Assembly: GCA_002508425.1 (NCBI GenBank)
Contig: DAKU01000126.1
Coordinates: 1 to 15,992 of the forward strand
Source: Methanosarcinaceae archaeon UBA470
GTDB taxonomy: Archaea > Halobacteriota > Methanosarcinia > Methanosarcinales > Methanosarcinaceae
Direction: 5' to 3'
DNA: 15,992 nt
A program made the position numbers and the translations under genes. How positions within the stretch are numbered: the first letter of the stretch is position 1; each line of letters begins with the position of its first letter. Below the pieces are notes generated by a model, which was not told where the DNA came from, did not search any database, and worked only from the letters and a program-made list of their open reading frames with translations. Below, piece by piece: positions 13,391-15,992 of the stretch.

Positions 13391-13400
13391 TTATAAATAG
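13391..13400 (-). promoter_or_regulatory. TATA box and BRE of modABC
   Basis: The minus strand reads AGAAAC followed by CTATTTATAA, a strong BRE-TATA pair. The start is expected near 13369. Confidence 0.65.
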
Positions 13401-13539
13401 GTTTCTGCATGGAATGCTATCGGCTTGTTTTGCTTAGTTTGTCTTAATAATTCGTGGGATTGGTAGTTTCCGAAAGTATTGATTTTTCATTTTGGGGAAT
13501 TGCTTTTTTGTAATAATCCCGTTTCATTAAGAGGTGAAT
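13401..13539. other. Short intergenic stretch between modA promoter and upstream gene
   Basis: I see no gene, strong repeat or convincing T-run terminator for the upstream gene on the minus strand. Confidence 0.4.
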
Positions 13540-13884
13540 CTATAATATGAAAAGGTAGCCTACTCCTACCGTATAAGTGGAGCTTATGTCCGCCTCTGGT
13601 CGATATGTTAGTATCATTACAATAAGCCACAGAAAATATCCCCATAAAGTGCTTCTTAATCCCACTATATCGTCTATTCGCCTCTTTTCAGAAACCAGGT
13701 CACGAGAGAATAGGTAGTGTCCTAAGGTTACAAAGAAAATGATGGGACCCATTGTAAGCCACATTCCTATCTGGCCTAAATCCTGTGGTTGAATGGCAAG
13801 AACAAAAAACATCCATATAAAATAGAGTAAAGCTCCAAAGAAGGCTCCAATCAATTCTATAAATTTTGTACTAATTGATGTCAT
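13540..13884 (-). CDS. Small hypothetical membrane protein, 114 residues
   Basis: I do not recognise a named family. Hydrophobic segments are at about 9-31 (LIGAFFGALLYFIWMFFVLA), 41-60 and 79-95, with a last short one at 103-114 ending YLFIL. The segment-2/3 loop is charged (SRDLVSEKRRIDD). The ATG at 13884 has AAAGGA seven bases upstream. The gene stands alone between the metV-DHPS pair and modABC, on the same strand, with its own leader region containing hairpins. Function is unknown. Confidence 0.75.
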   Translation of the reverse strand: MTSISTKFIELIGAFFGALLYFIWMFFVLAIQPQDLGQIGMWLTMGPIIFFVTLGHYLFSRDLVSEKRRIDDIVGLRSTLWGYFLWLIVMILTYRPEADISSTYTVGVGYLFIL

Positions 13885-14108
13885 AAATTTTCCTTTCTTA
13901 AATTAGATTGAGCAAACTACGACCTTGCCTTGGGCAGTAGTGGGTTCAAGCTTTCCTTTGAACTATCTGAATAGTTCCAATAAAACCCAATATTTGTCAA
14001 AGGTAATATACTTTACTCGATTAAAAACTAATTTTATAGTGGCAAAAATAGATCTACTTGGAATACAGAAATTAGCACTAATAAGTATAGAAAAATAGAA
14101 AATGAACT
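13885..14108. other. Intergenic region with a cluster of small hairpins
   Basis: No gene. It carries TGCC-TTG-GGCA (13926-13936), GTTCAA...TTGAAC (13944-13963) and a perfect 7-bp hairpin GAACTAT-CTGA-ATAGTTC (13960-13977). The last two share the GAAC bases and so exclude each other. A TATA-like TATAAAAT on the minus strand lies near 14030-14037. T-rich sequence after 14109 on the minus strand (about 14085-14105) could end the metV transcript. Confidence 0.4.
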
Positions 14109-14720
14109 TTATCTGCTATATTTCCTGGGCTCAAATACCTTTTCCAGCAGTTCCAGCCTATCTGTTTTTTCAAGCTGTTTGTATATTAGTTCCCATGCAC
14201 AGTCCTTTTCCGAATCAACCTCACATTTTCCGGACATGGAGCCTCCACAGGGTCCGTTGAGCAAACCTTTCGGGCAACTGGCTTTAGGACACACGCCACC
14301 GAATTCCTGGACGTTGCAGGCACCACACATCTCGCATAGCTGTGGAAGGACCTGCTCTCCTGATCGTCCTCCTAGAGAATCAGTGTTATTGGATGGATAG
14401 ACAGGTACGCCCGCCAGCCTGGATACAACTGAAGTCCCGCTACCGCATGCCATGACAAGAATAGCATCAGCCTCCCGTATATCAGGTTTCTTTTCCACCA
14501 GCATCGCGTAGGACTGGATACTACAAGCGGCAGTGGGCAGGACCCAGCCAACGACATGCTTTCCGGCTTCTTTCAGTTTCTCGCACATGGCGAGCACTTC
14601 AGGTTCGCCTCCAACATGCAGTCTTGCAGCACAGACATTACATCCTACAACAAATATATTGTCAATTCCTTCAAGGGAAGCAAGCACTTCATCAAACGGT
14701 TTTGAAGAAGAGATGATCAT
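14109..14720 (-). CDS. metV: MetV-like protein (methylenetetrahydrofolate reductase C-terminal domain family)
   Basis: A 203-residue cytosolic protein of the family found as partner (MetV) of methylene-tetrahydrofolate reductase MetF in acetogens and many archaea. The N-terminal half (1-125) is a Rossmann-like domain with GCNVCAARLHVGGE (26-39) and ILVMACGSGTSVV (87-99). The C-terminal half has eight cysteines (129, 132, 135, 144, 149, 158, 166, 174) around GVCPKASCPKGLLNGPCGG and CAWELIY, suitable for metal or Fe-S binding. No metF gene is in the window. The ATG overlaps the stop of the DHPS gene (ATGA) with GAGGG just upstream, so the two are co-translated. Methyl-pterin or folate chemistry is the best inference; the exact reaction is not shown. 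Confidence 0.88.
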   Translation of the reverse strand: MIISSSKPFDEVLASLEGIDNIFVVGCNVCAARLHVGGEPEVLAMCEKLKEAGKHVVGWVLPTAACSIQSYAMLVEKKPDIREADAILVMACGSGTSVVSRLAGVPVYPSNNTDSLGGRSGEQVLPQLCEMCGACNVQEFGGVCPKASCPKGLLNGPCGGSMSGKCEVDSEKDCAWELIYKQLEKTDRLELLEKVFEPRKYSR

Positions 14721-15952
14721 AAATCCCTCAAATAACGATACTCTACGTTATCATCAAGTTTCAGTGCATCCTTGATCATTCTTGAAATAAGGGGTAAATT
14801 GCGGGCCTGGCATTCCAATTTCTGTGCAAGTTTTTCCAGTTGTAGTATCGTACCGATCACAAGGACATCAGTGCTTTCAGTCTCATGGGATACTGCATTG
14901 CGTTCAAGGGCTGCATCGCCCCCTCTTGCCAGTATCTCCTGCTTAATGATCAGGGCTTCTGTGGTGGTTATATTAGATATCCTCAGTACTCGGGAAATGC
15001 ATTTCTTTTTCATGATCTGGGCACCAGTTCCTGTAACACCCATCTCTTTCATGGTTCTGACAGCATCTTCCGGATTAATAATATCCAGCACAGATACCTC
15101 AAAATTATTCTCTTTAACTTTCGGTTCTCTGCTGCGCATAGCTGCTGCTACCTTCACTACATCCATTGTCTGCGCTACATCGTGTGTCCTTATAATATGT
15201 GCTCCCTTATGCACAACAATAGCAGTGGCAGCAAGGGTTCCATATAATCTCTCTTCTGCAGGTTTATGCAGCACTGCATCGATACAGGACTTACGTGATA
15301 TCGCTGCAAGAATTGGTTTTTGGAACACTTTCAGTCTTTCGAACTGGTCAATTATCTCAAAATCGTATATTGGTCCCTTTTCAGCAACCCATTTTCCAAT
15401 TGCAGGATCAAGAATAAGCTTACCAGGGTCCATGCCTTTATCCTGTGCATGCATTATAATGTCGGATAATGATCCCATTATAGCATCCATGCCTATCGGA
15501 TCACCTGGGGTTTTTTCGGTAGCCATAGCCACTGCGGGGCATTCATGTTCAACTAGGATATCCAGCATTCCCTCATCTGCTTTGAAGCCAGAAACGTCAT
15601 TGATTATGTCAGCTCCCAATTCAATGGACTTTTTGGCAATGTCAGTAAACATTGTATCTACCGATATGAGAGCATCAATGTTATCTTTCAGAATGCCAAG
15701 TGCAGGTACAAGCCTTTGCATTTCCTCTTCCTTGCTTATCACAGGGTTTGCAAGCATCCATGTAGAACGTGCTCCTATGTCCAGGATTGTAGCACCGCTG
15801 TCCACCATACTGTGTGCCCTGTGCAATATGGAGTCCACGTTCACTACAGATGACTTGTAAAAAGACTCCTTGCTGAGGTTTATCACTCCCATTATCCGTA
15901 CCGGGTGCTCATCCCCAACTTTCAAACCGCAAATGTCTGCATCAACGAACAT
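14717..15952 (-). CDS. Dihydropteroate synthase (archaeal, with C-terminal extension)
   Basis: A 411-residue pterin-binding TIM-barrel enzyme that would join a pterin diphosphate to an arylamine in folate or methanopterin-type cofactor synthesis. DHPS motifs are in order: IMGVINLSKESF (20-31), LDIGARST (57-64), SVDT (97-100), IINDVSG (116-122), LDPAIGKW (181-188), SRKS (219-222) and RTHDV (255-259). Residues from about 280 to 411 form an extension not found in bacterial FolP, with a Gly-rich stretch and a final helical part. Whether the arylamine is p-aminobenzoate (folate) or the ribofuranosyl form (sarcinapterin) cannot be read from the sequence. The ATG at 15952 has only a weak ribosome site; no promoter was identified in the 40 bp left. 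Confidence 0.9.
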   Translation of the reverse strand: MFVDADICGLKVGDEHPVRIMGVINLSKESFYKSSVVNVDSILHRAHSMVDSGATILDIGARSTWMLANPVISKEEEMQRLVPALGILKDNIDALISVDTMFTDIAKKSIELGADIINDVSGFKADEGMLDILVEHECPAVAMATEKTPGDPIGMDAIMGSLSDIIMHAQDKGMDPGKLILDPAIGKWVAEKGPIYDFEIIDQFERLKVFQKPILAAISRKSCIDAVLHKPAEERLYGTLAATAIVVHKGAHIIRTHDVAQTMDVVKVAAAMRSREPKVKENNFEVSVLDIINPEDAVRTMKEMGVTGTGAQIMKKKCISRVLRISNITTTEALIIKQEILARGGDAALERNAVSHETESTDVLVIGTILQLEKLAQKLECQARNLPLISRMIKDALKLDDNVEYRYLRDL

Positions 15953-15992
15953 TTTCTACCCGAAAAAGTGTAAAACTAGTAACTAATTCTGT

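Noticed and set aside
13941..13957. GGGTTCAAGC resembles the T-loop of a tRNA
   Set aside because: No matching stem around it and no D-arm, anticodon arm or acceptor stem nearby.
14772..15860. Open frame of 362 codons on the plus strand
   Set aside because: It lies opposite the dihydropteroate synthase gene, whose motifs are unmistakable. The plus-strand product is Ser/Thr/Ile-rich without any family pattern.
1..15992. CRISPR array, prophage, transposon or defence island
   Set aside because: No regularly spaced repeats, integrase, transposase, terminal inverted repeats or nuclease-type genes were seen; the gene set is transport, cofactor and regulation.

Overview
The window looks like a chromosomal segment of a methanogenic archaeon, most likely of the Methanosarcinaceae; I cannot fix the genus. 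The support is a group II chaperonin (thermosome), archaeal-type TATA boxes such as TTTAAATA and TATTTATAA, Shine-Dalgarno sites of the AGGAGGTG type, T-run ends after genes, and an archaeal dihydropteroate synthase next to a MetV-like protein. No rRNA, tRNA, CRISPR array or insertion sequence was seen.

Layout. Positions 1-1845 (minus strand) hold a drug-type ABC exporter operon: TetR regulator, ATPase and the start of an ABC-2 permease. Two tandem palindromes lie on its promoter. Positions 1845-2579 hold a palindrome-rich divergent region and an unrecognised 134-residue protein. The thermosome gene follows (2580-4217) with T-run ends. Positions 4330-7282 form a biotin-uptake ECF operon, bioY-ecfA-ecfA'-ecfT, under what looks like a BirA operator overlapping the start codon. 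Positions 7300-8767 hold an ArsR/SmtB-type metal sensor, broken by one extra C, coupled to an SO_0444/ArsP-type metal-efflux permease. Positions 8822-13258 are a molybdenum region: ModE (minus) as last gene of a unit with an XRE regulator and a small membrane protein, a lone molbindin Mop (plus), and modABC (minus) with a structured leader. Positions 13540-13884 encode a small membrane protein. Positions 14109-15952 hold a DHPS-metV pair with overlapping stop and start codons.

How it works together. Most units are small transport or cofactor modules, each with its own regulator: TetR with an exporter, a BirA-type site with biotin uptake, an ArsR/SmtB sensor with metal efflux, ModE and Mop with molybdate uptake. 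At four promoters (tetR, bioY, arsR, modA) a dyad begins at or just downstream of the TATA box and covers the predicted transcription start, which suggests repression by blocking initiation. Transcription starts are inferred from TATA spacing only.

The items most worth a second look are the BirA-type operator that also encodes residues of BioY, the tandem TetR operators, the frameshifted sensor that keeps every SmtB-type zinc ligand of its alpha-5 site, the mutually exclusive hairpins in the modA leader, and the operon linking ModE with an XRE/membrane-protein pair.
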